27,989 bases of DNA. Origin: a virus. Location: the IMG/VR virus record IMGVR_UViG_3300030107_006634, positions 1-27,989 of that record. The stretch is one strand, 5' to 3'. Below are positions 1 to 6,894 of this stretch, one piece after another. Below the pieces are notes generated by a model, which had not been told where the DNA came from, made no database searches, and saw only the letters and a program-made list of their open reading frames with translations. Position numbers and translations under genes: made by a program. Position 1 is the first letter of the stretch; the number at the start of each line of letters is the position of its first letter.

Positions 1-72
1 AAAAGAAAGAAGGATAATCGTATTAAGGCGTATTATAGGAGAAAATACTGGAATGGGCAAGCGTTTAGATAG
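1..72 (+). CDS. C-terminal end of a basic protein (partial)
   Basis: Frame 1 is open from the window edge to a TAG at 70-72 and encodes about 23 very basic residues (RIKAYYRRKYWNGQAF near the end). The composition is like the C-terminal tail of the zinc-finger protein that follows (KRENDKKRWKKANY), so this may be the end of a related small protein. The rest lies outside the window, so the function cannot be told. It overlaps the longest form of the next gene by 20 nt, or is clear of it if that gene starts at 95. Confidence 0.4.
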   Translation, partial: KRKKDNRIKAYYRRKYWNGQAFR

Positions 73-265
73 TTTAAAAGGTGGCAGGCATGAAATGGTT
101 ACTAAAAAATTCAATGAGAGGCTTGTTGATGGAGGTATGGTTTGTAATAAGTGCAAAGAGGTGAAAAAGCCTAAAGATTATGGCTCAAATAAAAGTTATT
201 GCCTTCCTTGCAAAAGAGAAAACGATAAAAAGAGATGGAAAAAGGCCAATTACAAGCTTTGGTAA
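53..265 (+). CDS. Small CxxC...CxxC zinc-finger protein
   Basis: This encodes up to 70 residues with a four-cysteine zinc site, CNKC (31-34) and CLPC (50-53), followed by a strongly basic tail. Such fingers are frequent in small phage proteins and usually bind nucleic acid or sit beside HNH nucleases, but no HNH residues are present here. The start is uncertain. ATG 53 has AGGAGA at 37-42, about 10 nt away, but overlaps the preceding reading frame. ATG 95 (MVTKKF) would avoid the overlap and follows a GGTGG-like sequence. The zinc site is visible; a DNA- or RNA-binding role is inferred. Confidence 0.65.
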   Translation: MGKRLDSLKGGRHEMVTKKFNERLVDGGMVCNKCKEVKKPKDYGSNKSYCLPCKRENDKKRWKKANYKLW

Positions 266-320
266 AAAAATAGGTAAGCAGAGATGCTTTCTAGTCGAAA
301 AGAGATAAGGGAAGGGCAAA

Positions 321-342
321 TTGTTAACAGGAGCGTTATAAT
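321..342 (+). promoter_or_regulatory. Possible -10 element (TATAAT) in a 119-nt gap
   Basis: A perfect TATAAT lies at 337-342 between the zinc-finger gene and the gene starting at 385. The best -35-like hexamer, TTGTTA at 321-326, is only 10 nt upstream, far from the usual 17, so this is a weak prediction. The same gap holds a 7-bp inverted repeat, GGGAAGG (309-315) and CCTTCCC (353-359). Nothing else is recognisable in 266-384. Confidence 0.25.
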
Positions 343-384
343 TTGGTGCAAACCTTCCCAAGTCTCATAAAAAAAGGAAAAACA

Positions 385-597
385 ATGCCGAAATTAACAA
401 ATAAAGAAAGAGATCAGCAATTAAGATGGCTTACAGGCCAAATCCAGAATATGAATAGCTTATTTGCAAGTTATGTAGAGTGGAGAGGCTTATCTGCTGA
501 TTTCCAGAAGCATATAATTGATTTAAATGAAGAACTAAAGAAAAAGGCACAAGATGATACAAGCACTAATAATAAAGTGGATTCTAAAGAAGGGTAG
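385..597 (+). CDS. Small helical protein of unknown function
   Basis: A 70-residue protein begins MPKLTNKERDQQLRWLTGQI. ATG 385 was chosen because AAAGGAA lies about 6 nt upstream. The frame is open further back to a TTG at 343, but that extension (MVQTFPSLIKKGKT) looks like untranslated leader. The body is predicted to be largely helical (residues 5-55) with a polar, low-complexity tail (DDTSTNNK). There is no cysteine cluster, signal peptide or membrane segment. Small helical proteins of this type are common beside phage packaging genes, but I cannot assign a role. It is too short and lacks the features needed to call it a small terminase subunit. Confidence 0.6.
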   Translation: MPKLTNKERDQQLRWLTGQIQNMNSLFASYVEWRGLSADFQKHIIDLNEELKKKAQDDTSTNNKVDSKEG

Positions 598-628
598 TAC
601 TGAATTTTTGTTATTTATAGGTGATTTG

Positions 629-706
629 ATGGTAAAAACCACGAAATCGAAGAAAGATGACAAGATGTGGGCTGAAATTAAGCCTATTATTAAAAAATAT
701 AAGTAA
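629..706 (+). CDS. 25-residue basic micro-protein
   Basis: ATG 629 follows AGGTGATTTG, giving a usable ribosome binding site, and the frame runs to TAA 704-706. The product (MVKTTKSKKDDKMWAEIKPI, then IKKYK) is lysine-rich and probably forms one helix. The stop abuts, without overlap, the stop codon of the MuF-like gene on the other strand at 707, which fits the gene packing here. Function is unknown. Because of its size, chance cannot be excluded; the ribosome binding site and exact tiling are the support. Confidence 0.45.
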   Translation: MVKTTKSKKDDKMWAEIKPIIKKYK

Positions 707-1246
707 TTATCTACTAGATTCTATCCCACCAACGCCCTGAACTATAACTTTGTCGTCAATAGGTATATCTTCTGGTATAAGTTGGCAATAGCAGTTCTCT
801 TTACAGACTGAAAACCCACTTGCAGGTAGGCCAGCAGCTTGCCAGTTTTCCCAAGTGTCGATTTGACCAATTCTAGCAGCGCAATCACCACATATTTTAG
901 GGCTTCCGACAGAAACCCAGCGCATCATTACGTTATCCCCATAAATATTGTCTTGTCCGACCCTGAAACCTTGCATAACACCTCCAACAATTCCACGCTT
1001 AATGGTATTTCTGAACTCTCCAAAAATTCTTCCTCCAGTCCTAAGATCATCGGACAGAATTTGGATAATTGCTCTATCTCCGACTCCAGACCCTCTGAGT
1101 ACTGCAATTTCTCGTTCAATTCTTGAAGCAAATACATCAATTCCATAAGCAAGTCCGAGTGCGACCCAGAGAAGGGTGTCTTCGTCTTGTTGTTCGATTT
1201 CTTCGGCATCTAAAAATTCCTCCAGGGTTTCGTATTGTTCAGCCAT
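707..1246 (-). CDS. MuF-like phage head morphogenesis (minor head) protein
   Basis: A 179-residue protein whose C-terminal part has the cysteine arrangement of the Mu gpF / SPP1 gp7 minor head family: C119-x2-C122, then C148, C152 and C154 in the context RWVSVGSPKICGDC and KENCYCQ. The N-terminal half is acidic then helical. Family members sit inside the procapsid near the portal and are thought to help DNA ejection or head assembly. It is the last gene of the minus-strand head cluster. Its ATG overlaps the TAA of the preceding gene as TAATG (1246-1248) with no clear ribosome binding site, so translation is probably coupled. It is shorter than many MuF proteins, consistent with a form carrying only the C-terminal domain. 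Confidence 0.8.
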   Translation of the reverse strand: MAEQYETLEEFLDAEEIEQQDEDTLLWVALGLAYGIDVFASRIEREIAVLRGSGVGDRAIIQILSDDLRTGGRIFGEFRNTIKRGIVGGVMQGFRVGQDNIYGDNVMMRWVSVGSPKICGDCAARIGQIDTWENWQAAGLPASGFSVCKENCYCQLIPEDIPIDDKVIVQGVGGIESSR

Positions 1247-1743
1247 TATTTTTTCATAACCTTATTTAGTAGCTTTACTGTCTCAGATTCAATTTTTTTT
1301 ATTTCTTTTTCATCTGCTGGGCTAGATTCTGTGCCAACTATAAATGGTCTAGCTTTTACTGTTTTTTTACTACCAAAACCAATATTCTTAGCTGGCGTAG
1401 TCCAACCCCCAAGATGATGATTTAGTCCATAAGATTTCATTTCAATTCCTTCTTTTTTTGCTTTTATGGATTTTTTTAAATTACCAGTATAATCTAATGG
1501 CTTATTTTCTAAGTTTGGCCTTTTCCCAGAATTATGTCCAGTAAATGAAGATAATCCTAAACTTCTAGCCTCTTTAGTCCTATCTGTAAGCTCAGGCAAC
1601 CTACCTTTCTCAATTTTATCTATAGTCGCCTTAGTAAAGTCTTTTATAATTTCAGTGTTATTAGATTGCATAACTTCTTGAAATTTATCCTTTAATTTTG
1701 CAAAACTAAAATTAGACTTTACTTCAAATGATCGCTTCGCCAA
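1246..1743 (-). CDS. Mu gpG / HK97 gp10-like virion morphogenesis protein
   Basis: A 165-residue protein with the hallmark of the phage virion morphogenesis / gp10 family: LDYTGNLKKSI (83-93), YGLNHHLGG (105-113) and KARPFI (130-135), matching the family pattern L-x-x-T-G-x-L-x-x-S-I ... H-x-x-G ... ARPF. These proteins act at the head-tail junction or in tail completion. The start is a TTG at 1743 (LAKRSF in DNA, Met in protein), supported by AGGAGAA about 5-8 nt upstream. It overlaps the small gene before it by 20 nt. An early position near portal and MuF is normal in Mu-like gene orders. Confidence 0.8.
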   Translation of the reverse strand: MAKRSFEVKSNFSFAKLKDKFQEVMQSNNTEIIKDFTKATIDKIEKGRLPELTDRTKEARSLGLSSFTGHNSGKRPNLENKPLDYTGNLKKSIKAKKEGIEMKSYGLNHHLGGWTTPAKNIGFGSKKTVKARPFIVGTESSPADEKEIKKIESETVKLLNKVMKK

Positions 1744-1957
1744 ATTCTTCTCCTAGTTTTCGTGCTTTTTTAATTCTATCTATATTCTGAAGTAATATTT
1801 TGTTAGCTATCTTCTCAGCGAACGCTTTTGGGTCTACTATAACTTCGCTAATATCTCCATCAATGTCAATATCTATTTTATGAAGGTCTTTGATTTTGCT
1901 GACGTATTCTCTCAAAAATTGATTGTTGCTCGTTTTCTTGCTTGTTTGCTCTGACAA
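1724..1957 (-). CDS. Small protein overlapping the portal 3' end; unknown function
   Basis: A 77-residue acidic, helical protein without recognisable motifs. The only reasonable start is a TTG at 1957, 9 nt after a full AGGAGG (complement of 1967-1972), which lies inside the portal coding sequence. The gene therefore shares about 80 nt with the last codons of portal in a different frame and 20 nt with the gpG-like gene after it. It fills an otherwise empty gap in a tightly packed operon, which favours a real gene. The position between portal and gpG-like genes suggests a connector or head accessory role, but this is only context. No in-frame ATG is present. Confidence 0.6.
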   Translation of the reverse strand: MSEQTSKKTSNNQFLREYVSKIKDLHKIDIDIDGDISEVIVDPKAFAEKIANKILLQNIDRIKKARKLGEEFGEAII

Positions 1958-3182
1958 TTTCTCTCGCCTCCTCTATAGATAAATCTTTGTTTTGTTTTAC
2001 TAGTAGCTCTGGCTGTGTAGTAAGATTATTTTGTAGTGCGTGATTATCAAGTAAAATCTGGTCTTGTACTGTCTTAGGATATTCAGGCTCAATAAAATCA
2101 AGTTTTAGTTCATTTGGCAAATTAATACCATTATAACCTGCAATCGCACGCTCAACGTGATAAAGTTCATGCTCATACATTCTCCAAAGCTCTATATCAT
2201 CCTGATAATCTTCAAATCGCTCTAAGTCTTTAATTTTAAGTGCAATACCTGATGGAACTTCACCTCCATCTTGAGCAAACTGAACATACAAGTGATTGTT
2301 TTGTGCTACAAGGTCTACCTGGAACTTAACACTTTCTATTACAGACTGAATATCTCCCTGTGGAGCAGCAATACCAAAAGTAGAACCTTCAGGAAGGTCA
2401 AGTATTTGATCACTACCAGTTCTCTTCATACCTTTATCACTATATACTCCAGTAACAAATGGCTGCCCAAACATCTGGAATCTAAGTCCAAGCTGTAGCT
2501 CAGTCATTGTAATATTAACTTGCTCATTACAATCAACAATATCATTAGCCCCTTCTACGAAGAAAGAGTCTAGTTGATTTTCTCTATGTGTAAATACAAA
2601 AGGAATAACTCCATATCCATGCTCATATTCATTCATTATATTACCATCTTCATCATAATGCGCATACATATTAGCATCCCAATACGCATATTCTAGTTTT
2701 GTAGTATCATAAACTTCATTCACGTTATGTAATATGGGATAAGTAATTGCAGTAGGTATAAATGGATTATCCTCCATGTGAACATCAAAGTAATATACTG
2801 GTCTATAGTCAAAATGTGGCATATCCCCATCTCTAAAGATAACTTGCGTGGCTACAGTTCCAAGAAGTCTTGTCATTTTTTCGATATGCTTCATTCTAGC
2901 ATCTTTTTTTATAGTCAGCTCATCGTATTTTTTCCCCACGTTACGATTTGCACCTACATTGTAAATCCTTGACATTTTATTTATAAAACGCTTAGTAAAA
3001 TTTGCATTATATAAAGGAATTTCTCTAAACGCATCAGCATCAAAATAATCATCAATATACTTTTGGGTTTCTGTTCCTGAATAATAATCTATAAGCCTAT
3101 ATATCTCTTGCCTTCTTGCTTGTGCGTGAGAAAGCTTTAAATCCCTTATGGATTCTTGTATAATTTGTTCAACTGTAGTCAT
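1878..3182 (-). CDS. Phage portal protein
   Basis: A 434-residue protein directly after the large terminase, with features of SPP1/HK97-type portals: a helical N-terminus, a mixed central wing (RPVYYFDVHMEDNPFIPTAI, about 126-145) and the conserved EVPSGIALK stretch near residue 310 followed by long helices (DDIELWRMYEHELYHVERAI, the stem/crown region). Portals form the dodecameric ring at one capsid vertex through which DNA is packaged and ejected and on which the terminase docks. ATG 3182 overlaps the terminase TAA as TAATG, with GAGGA about 7 nt upstream. The glutamine-rich C-terminus (RIRQQNQRPS) overlaps the next gene. Length is normal. Confidence 0.85.
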   Translation of the reverse strand: MTTVEQIIQESIRDLKLSHAQARRQEIYRLIDYYSGTETQKYIDDYFDADAFREIPLYNANFTKRFINKMSRIYNVGANRNVGKKYDELTIKKDARMKHIEKMTRLLGTVATQVIFRDGDMPHFDYRPVYYFDVHMEDNPFIPTAITYPILHNVNEVYDTTKLEYAYWDANMYAHYDEDGNIMNEYEHGYGVIPFVFTHRENQLDSFFVEGANDIVDCNEQVNITMTELQLGLRFQMFGQPFVTGVYSDKGMKRTGSDQILDLPEGSTFGIAAPQGDIQSVIESVKFQVDLVAQNNHLYVQFAQDGGEVPSGIALKIKDLERFEDYQDDIELWRMYEHELYHVERAIAGYNGINLPNELKLDFIEPEYPKTVQDQILLDNHALQNNLTTQPELLVKQNKDLSIEEAREIVRANKQENEQQSIFERIRQQNQRPS

Positions 3183-4507
3183 TATCTATTCCTCATTATT
3201 AATTTATTTCGTTTGATTGGAAATTGGTTTATAAAAAAATACCTAAGCATATCACAACCATGGTCGTGAAAACCATCTTTTAGTGGGTCAGGCTTTAAGT
3301 CTTTATTCTCAATAGCTTCTGGATAGCGATAGTTTTCAAGATCTTGAGCCAGTCCCACGCATTTATTATCCAGATGCAAATATCTATTATTATTAGCATT
3401 TTCAATAAATCCCCTAACGTGAGTAATTCCAGAGGCAATATTTCTTGAAGTTTTATCTCTTACAGACCTTACGTTGATACCATGTCTCCTAAAAATTTCT
3501 ATATCTCCCAACCCTGACTGTCCTTGAGCTTGCATACCTGCTGGGTCGCCATAATAAGCTCTAACAGGATATCCTTTTTGTTCAATTTTAGCAATAAGTT
3601 CATCTGTTTTTATATTTTTCTCGTGTATAATCTCGTCAATAACATTTATATGCCATTCCCCATTTATTCTATGAGTTTGAAACCAGCCCACTGCTGGCAT
3701 CCTATATCCAAAGTCTATAGAGCAATACGTTGGGAAATTAGGATTATAAGGAAAGTGACCAACGTCTTTATTCCTATCAAAAGGATAAACTTTTCCTTCA
3801 AACGATGTAAATGCTGACCCAAACTCTTGGTCAAACATTTCCTTAGACATATTCCTTTTCCTTTCAACAAGGAAAGGGTCATCTATTCCTTCAGGAAACG
3901 CATATTGATTTTCCCACGATGGAGCTTGATGCGATTCCCATAATTTATCAGATTGACCTAATAAATAAAGGTCATATATCCAATTAAATCCTTCTGGGGT
4001 AGTAATAAAAATACATTTACTATCTTTCTTATCTGCTAGGGTAGGAGATAAATACATCTCCCATATTTTTCTTTTAACCTTAGCTGCCTCGTCAATAACA
4101 AGTAGATCAAGACCAGCACCCACTAAAGAATCTGGGTTATCTGCTGACTTTGCTTCTACTACGCTACCCCACTTGAAGCGTATATATCGTTCTTTCTCTG
4201 AGGCTTTTTCTATATCATTAGCTTTACCAACGACCATTCGCTTCCAAACTTCTCTAAACATAATATCTGCTTTATCGTAGGATAATCCAACAAGCCATAT
4301 TCGCTTGTCAGGTTGGGATGCGTAATACGTTGCCTCCATAGCTGCTGCTGTTGATTTTCCAAACCTACGACCACATACCATGACAAAAAACCTTGCTTCT
4401 TCCTTCGATGGAAAGTGCAATTTAATTTGACCATTATGAGGACTATACCCCATAAAGTCAAACCATTTATCCTTAAATTTTTTTAGATTGTTATTAAATG
4501 TTTGCAT
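3182..4507 (-). CDS. terL: Terminase large subunit (ATPase and nuclease)
   Basis: A 441-residue packaging motor. Walker A is GRRFGKST (46-53), Walker B LDLLVIDE (133-140) with catalytic Glu140, and the coupling motif TTP is at 169-171. The C-terminal RNase H-like nuclease carries its acidic residues in SIDFG (D265), YGDPAG (D321) and HDHGCD (D415/D419). It pumps DNA into the procapsid through the portal and cuts the concatemer. ATG 4507 is the furthest possible start because TAA lies directly upstream. The ribosome binding site is weak (GGG). It is the first gene of the minus-strand cluster, divergent from scaffold and capsid. No small terminase subunit is recognisable in this window. Confidence 0.95.
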   Translation of the reverse strand: MQTFNNNLKKFKDKWFDFMGYSPHNGQIKLHFPSKEEARFFVMVCGRRFGKSTAAAMEATYYASQPDKRIWLVGLSYDKADIMFREVWKRMVVGKANDIEKASEKERYIRFKWGSVVEAKSADNPDSLVGAGLDLLVIDEAAKVKRKIWEMYLSPTLADKKDSKCIFITTPEGFNWIYDLYLLGQSDKLWESHQAPSWENQYAFPEGIDDPFLVERKRNMSKEMFDQEFGSAFTSFEGKVYPFDRNKDVGHFPYNPNFPTYCSIDFGYRMPAVGWFQTHRINGEWHINVIDEIIHEKNIKTDELIAKIEQKGYPVRAYYGDPAGMQAQGQSGLGDIEIFRRHGINVRSVRDKTSRNIASGITHVRGFIENANNNRYLHLDNKCVGLAQDLENYRYPEAIENKDLKPDPLKDGFHDHGCDMLRYFFINQFPIKRNKLIMRNR

Positions 4508-4595
4508 TTATAACCCAACATAATATAACTTACGCAATAGGAAACATACAAGATATTGTGTGTTTGCAATAAAAAAAACTATATATGGAGGCAGT
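4508..4595. promoter_or_regulatory. Divergent control region between terL and scaffold genes
   Basis: This AT-rich 88-nt stretch separates terL (-) from the scaffold gene (+), so it should hold promoters for both. On the minus strand, TTGTAT and TATATT are 18 nt apart just upstream of terL, with a weak -35 and a good -10. On the plus strand only loose matches are seen. A short inverted repeat (CAATA 4535-4539, TATTG 4553-4557) lies in the middle and could be an operator. The scaffold ribosome binding site GGAGG is at 4587-4591. Confidence 0.4.
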
Positions 4596-5120
4596 ATGTC
4601 ACAAGAAAATAGTGAAGTAGAAAGCAACACAGTAAGTGAGCAGCCTACAGTAGAAACCAATGATAGCTCGACCGATATCAAAGGATTGGTACTTGAAAAT
4701 AAAAAGTATCGTCAAAGGTCGCAGGAAGCTGAGGAAAGATTAGCTAAACTTGAAAAAAAGCTTGCTAGTGCAGAAGAAGCTAAACTTAAAGAAAAAGAAG
4801 ACTTTAGAGCATTGTATGAAAAAGTATCTTCTGAGAATGAAAGTTTATCTGCAAATGCACAGAAGTGGAACAAGTATGAAGATAATCGCAGAAATGCTTT
4901 ATTGGAGTCAGCCCCTGAAGAAGAGAGAGAAAGATTAGCATCACTCGATCTTGATACTCTTGAATATTTAACAAGTAAGATTAATAATATTAAATCCAAC
5001 GCTCCAGAGGTTGTTGGTAACCCAAGGCAGAAAGTATTAAAAGAGAAAATAGATTACTCCGATAAAAAAGCCTTGAGGGAGAATTGGACAGATATAGTTA
5101 AGTCTTACTCCAAAAATTAA
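4596..5120 (+). CDS. Capsid scaffold-like protein
   Basis: A 174-residue protein, strongly charged and helical, with an acidic low-complexity N-terminus (MSQENSEVESNTVSEQPTVE) and a coiled-coil core (about residues 30-100, rich in E, K and L). The C-terminus (about 135-174) is basic. This fits a phage scaffolding protein, whose C-terminal basic part usually contacts the capsid protein during procapsid assembly; the scaffold is then removed. The position immediately before the major capsid gene supports this. ATG 4596 was preferred to the upstream GTG 4560 because GGAGG lies at 4587-4591 and the extra 12 residues read as leader sequence. There is no protease gene nearby, so the scaffold may leave intact. 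Confidence 0.8.
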   Translation: MSQENSEVESNTVSEQPTVETNDSSTDIKGLVLENKKYRQRSQEAEERLAKLEKKLASAEEAKLKEKEDFRALYEKVSSENESLSANAQKWNKYEDNRRNALLESAPEEERERLASLDLDTLEYLTSKINNIKSNAPEVVGNPRQKVLKEKIDYSDKKALRENWTDIVKSYSKN

Positions 5121-5122
5121 CA

Positions 5123-5165
5123 TACGTTCAAAATGAAGGTGCGATTGCATAGTTGAAAGAACGTA
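5123..5165 (+). promoter_or_regulatory. Stem-loop in the leader of the capsid gene
   Basis: TACGTTC (5123-5129) and GAACGTA (5159-5165) form a perfect 7-bp stem, with three further pairs possible inside (CAA with TTG). The structure sits directly between the scaffold stop and the capsid ribosome binding site (GGAGG 5171-5175) and has no T-tract after it. It may therefore stabilise or process the capsid mRNA rather than terminate it. No function is proven by the sequence. Confidence 0.45.
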
Positions 5166-5183
5166 AATTAGGAGGCTATTTCA

Positions 5184-6056
5184 ATGGCTGAAGTAACAAC
5201 AACCACAGCAGCTAATTTTATTCCAGAAATGTGGAGTGATGCAATATTAGATTATGCTGAGGCTAAATTTCAATTAAAAAACCAAGTTCTCGATTTTAGT
5301 AGCATGGTAGCTGGTGGAGGGGATACATTGAATATTCCAAAAGTAACAGAAGAGACTGCTGCAAACTTATCATCAGGCAGTGCTGTAACTTATGGTGCTA
5401 ATACAGATGGAGTAGTTTCGTTGACTATTGACCAGCACGCTGTAGAGGCTAAAAGAATAGGAGATCATGTAAAAGTCCAAGAAAGCGCAGACCTATTTGG
5501 TGCTTATGCTAAATCAATGGGATATTCTATAGCAAAGTACATTGAAAACTATATTGCTGTTAGCGTTTTACAAGCAGCTACTGGGAATGATGTAACGCTT
5601 GGAACTGATAATAATATGACATCTGCAAAAATCAGAGAAGGATTACAAAAACTTCTTGATGGTAATTGGGATTATGGCGATGGAGATACATTTCTTTATT
5701 GTTCCCCAGCAGCGTATATGTACATATTAAGCCTTCAAGACTTTTATGATGCATCAAGAAGGGGAGACTCTACAAACCCAGCAGTTAATGGTTCGTTGGG
5801 GTCTATTTATGGGATGCCTACATTCTCTTCAACAGACTGGGATGACGATGGTGGCACTGGCGATGAAACTGCTACAATTTTCAACAGAAACGCAGTTTAT
5901 TTTGCACAGCAGTTAGCTCCAAGGGTACAAAGCCAATATGATATTGATTATCTATCTACATCTATTGTTGTAGATGTTATGTTTGGCGCAGCACTCTCAG
6001 GTGCAGCAGGTGGGACTACAGATGTTCCAGTTGTTAACTTTGCAAATCCATCATAA
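5184..6056 (+). CDS. Major capsid protein
   Basis: A 290-residue protein following the scaffold gene, with a strong ribosome binding site (GGAGG 5171-5175, 8 nt from ATG). It resembles the major capsid proteins of marine-type siphoviruses: N-terminal segment with IPEMWSDAILDYAEAKFQL, a beta-rich arm (DTLNIPKVTEETAANL), the long spine-helix region IGDHVKVQESADLFGAYAKS to the ENYIAVSVLQAA helix, and a C-terminal VDVMFGAALSGAAGG. The HK97 fold is inferred from gene order and size. There is no N-terminal propeptide typical of HK97 delta domains, consistent with the separate scaffold gene. The gene is bracketed by RNA stem-loops, as expected of a highly expressed product. Confidence 0.85.
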   Translation: MAEVTTTTAANFIPEMWSDAILDYAEAKFQLKNQVLDFSSMVAGGGDTLNIPKVTEETAANLSSGSAVTYGANTDGVVSLTIDQHAVEAKRIGDHVKVQESADLFGAYAKSMGYSIAKYIENYIAVSVLQAATGNDVTLGTDNNMTSAKIREGLQKLLDGNWDYGDGDTFLYCSPAAYMYILSLQDFYDASRRGDSTNPAVNGSLGSIYGMPTFSSTDWDDDGGTGDETATIFNRNAVYFAQQLAPRVQSQYDIDYLSTSIVVDVMFGAALSGAAGGTTDVPVVNFANPS

Positions 6057-6068
6057 TAAATGATGAAA

Positions 6069-6096
6069 ATTGGGGGGAGAGTAATCTCCCCTCAAT
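6069..6096 (+). terminator. Strong 12-bp hairpin with GTAA loop after the capsid gene
   Basis: Bases 6069-6080 pair with 6085-6096 over 12 bp (one G-T wobble), with a GGGG/CCCC core and a GTAA loop of the GNRA type. It starts 12 nt after the capsid stop codon. No T-tract follows on the plus strand, so it is more likely an mRNA 3'-end stabiliser or partial attenuator that separates capsid expression from downstream genes than a classical terminator. A TTTT run is present only in the opposite orientation, where no gene reads in. Confidence 0.6.
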
Positions 6097-6111
6097 ATAA
6101 ATGGAGATACT

Positions 6112-6285
6112 ATGTTATATTATAAAAGAAAAGATGGTAGTGTTTTTGGTAAAGTAGATACTATTTCTAAAAAGGTTAAAGATTCTTTCAAGAAAAAAGG
6201 TTATGTTGAATGTACAGAAGATGGGAAGGAATTAAAGACTAAAAACTCAATAAAAAAGAAAGAAAAGAAGAAAAGTGACTCATAA
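6112..6285 (+). CDS. 57-residue lysine-rich protein
   Basis: A small gene with GGAG 6 nt upstream of ATG 6112. The product starts MLYYKRKDGSVFGKV and ends in a lysine tail (KKKEKKKSDS). The start resembles that of the 60-residue protein encoded right after the tail tube gene (MKYYKVRN at 15207), which also ends in a lysine tail. Both follow a major structural gene. No catalytic or metal-binding motif is seen and the function is unknown. A virion-associated or assembly role is suggested by position only. The stop overlaps the next gene's GTG start by 11 nt. Confidence 0.65.
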   Translation: MLYYKRKDGSVFGKVDTISKKVKDSFKKKGYVECTEDGKELKTKNSIKKKEKKKSDS

Positions 6286-6460
6286 TTACACTTGCAAAGA
6301 TTGTGGATATAAGTGGGTAGGCTTTTATAAAAAATCAGAGACCCCTAAATGTATTAAGTGCGAATCATTTAATTGGAATCGATTTGGAAGCCCACAAGTG
6401 CAACTTAACCCAATAACTGACAAACACCTAAGAAAAGAGCTTGGTGAAGATATTTTATGA
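6275..6460 (+). CDS. Small zinc-ribbon protein
   Basis: A 61-residue protein with a zinc ribbon: CKDC (7-10) and CIKC (26-29), around YKWVGFYKKSETPK. The fold is that of short rubredoxin-like or FmdB-like ribbons found in many phages. The start is GTG 6275, overlapping the previous gene by 11 nt. The stop overlaps the lysozyme ATG as ATGA, so translation is likely coupled. Function beyond zinc binding is unknown. Confidence 0.7.
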   Translation: MTHNYTCKDCGYKWVGFYKKSETPKCIKCESFNWNRFGSPQVQLNPITDKHLRKELGEDIL

Positions 6461-6882
6461 AAGACTTAGATAATTTAAAAGAACAGATTGCACGCCACGA
6501 AGGCTACGAGCCTAAAGTATATAAATGCTCTAATGGGTTTGATACTATTGGTTATGGGTTCGCTATAAAAGATTTGGTAATGGATCGTGAAGTTGCAGAC
6601 CTCATTCTAGATGGAAAAATAAATAATATAATTAAAAGTATAGGCAATCACGATGATTGGAGCGAATGGTTTTTTGAAAAACCAAAAGCTATACAAGAAG
6701 TACTTATAAATATGATATTCCAGATTGGATTTTCTGGAGTACGAAAATTTAGAAAAACAATACAATATATAAAAGATGATAACTTTTTGAAGGCTAGCGA
6801 GGAGATGCTCGATTCTAAATGGGCAAAGTCTGACAGTCCTAATAGGGCTAAAGAGTTAAGTGAGATAGTAAAATCACAATAA
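6457..6882 (+). CDS. T4-type lysozyme (GH24 endolysin)
   Basis: A 141-residue muramidase that should cut the beta-1,4 bond between N-acetylmuramic acid and N-acetylglucosamine at lysis. The catalytic core aligns with T4 lysozyme: E15 in ARHEGYEPKVY, C24 where T4 has Asp20, and T30 in DTIGYGF, giving E-x8-C-x5-T. The downstream IQEVLINMIFQIG and KFRKTIQYI helices match the C-terminal lobe. There is no signal peptide, so release would need a holin. It is somewhat shorter than T4 lysozyme (164). ATG 6457 overlaps the previous stop (ATGA). Cysteine at the Asp20 position occurs in this family and engineered D20C T4 lysozyme is active, so activity is likely retained. Confidence 0.88.
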   Translation: MKDLDNLKEQIARHEGYEPKVYKCSNGFDTIGYGFAIKDLVMDREVADLILDGKINNIIKSIGNHDDWSEWFFEKPKAIQEVLINMIFQIGFSGVRKFRKTIQYIKDDNFLKASEEMLDSKWAKSDSPNRAKELSEIVKSQ

Positions 6883-6894
6883 GCTAGGAGGTCT

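Noticed and set aside
309-359. Possible tRNA, because GGGAAGG and CCTTCCC look like an acceptor stem and GGTGCAAACC like a T-arm
   Set aside because: The span is only 51 nt, the T-stem does not form next to the acceptor strand, and no anticodon arm is found.
343-384. TTG-initiated extension of the gene starting at 385
   Set aside because: ATG 385 has its own binding site and the added residues look like untranslated leader.
928-1209. Second minus-strand frame inside the MuF-like gene
   Set aside because: It overlaps the conserved cysteine region of the MuF-like protein and has no motif of its own.
4712-4999. Minus-strand ORF opposite the scaffold gene
   Set aside because: A serine/leucine-rich shadow of a Glu/Lys-rich coiled-coil gene.
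6061-6110. Canonical intrinsic terminator after the capsid gene
   Set aside because: The hairpin is strong but no T-tract follows on the plus strand, so full termination is not supported.
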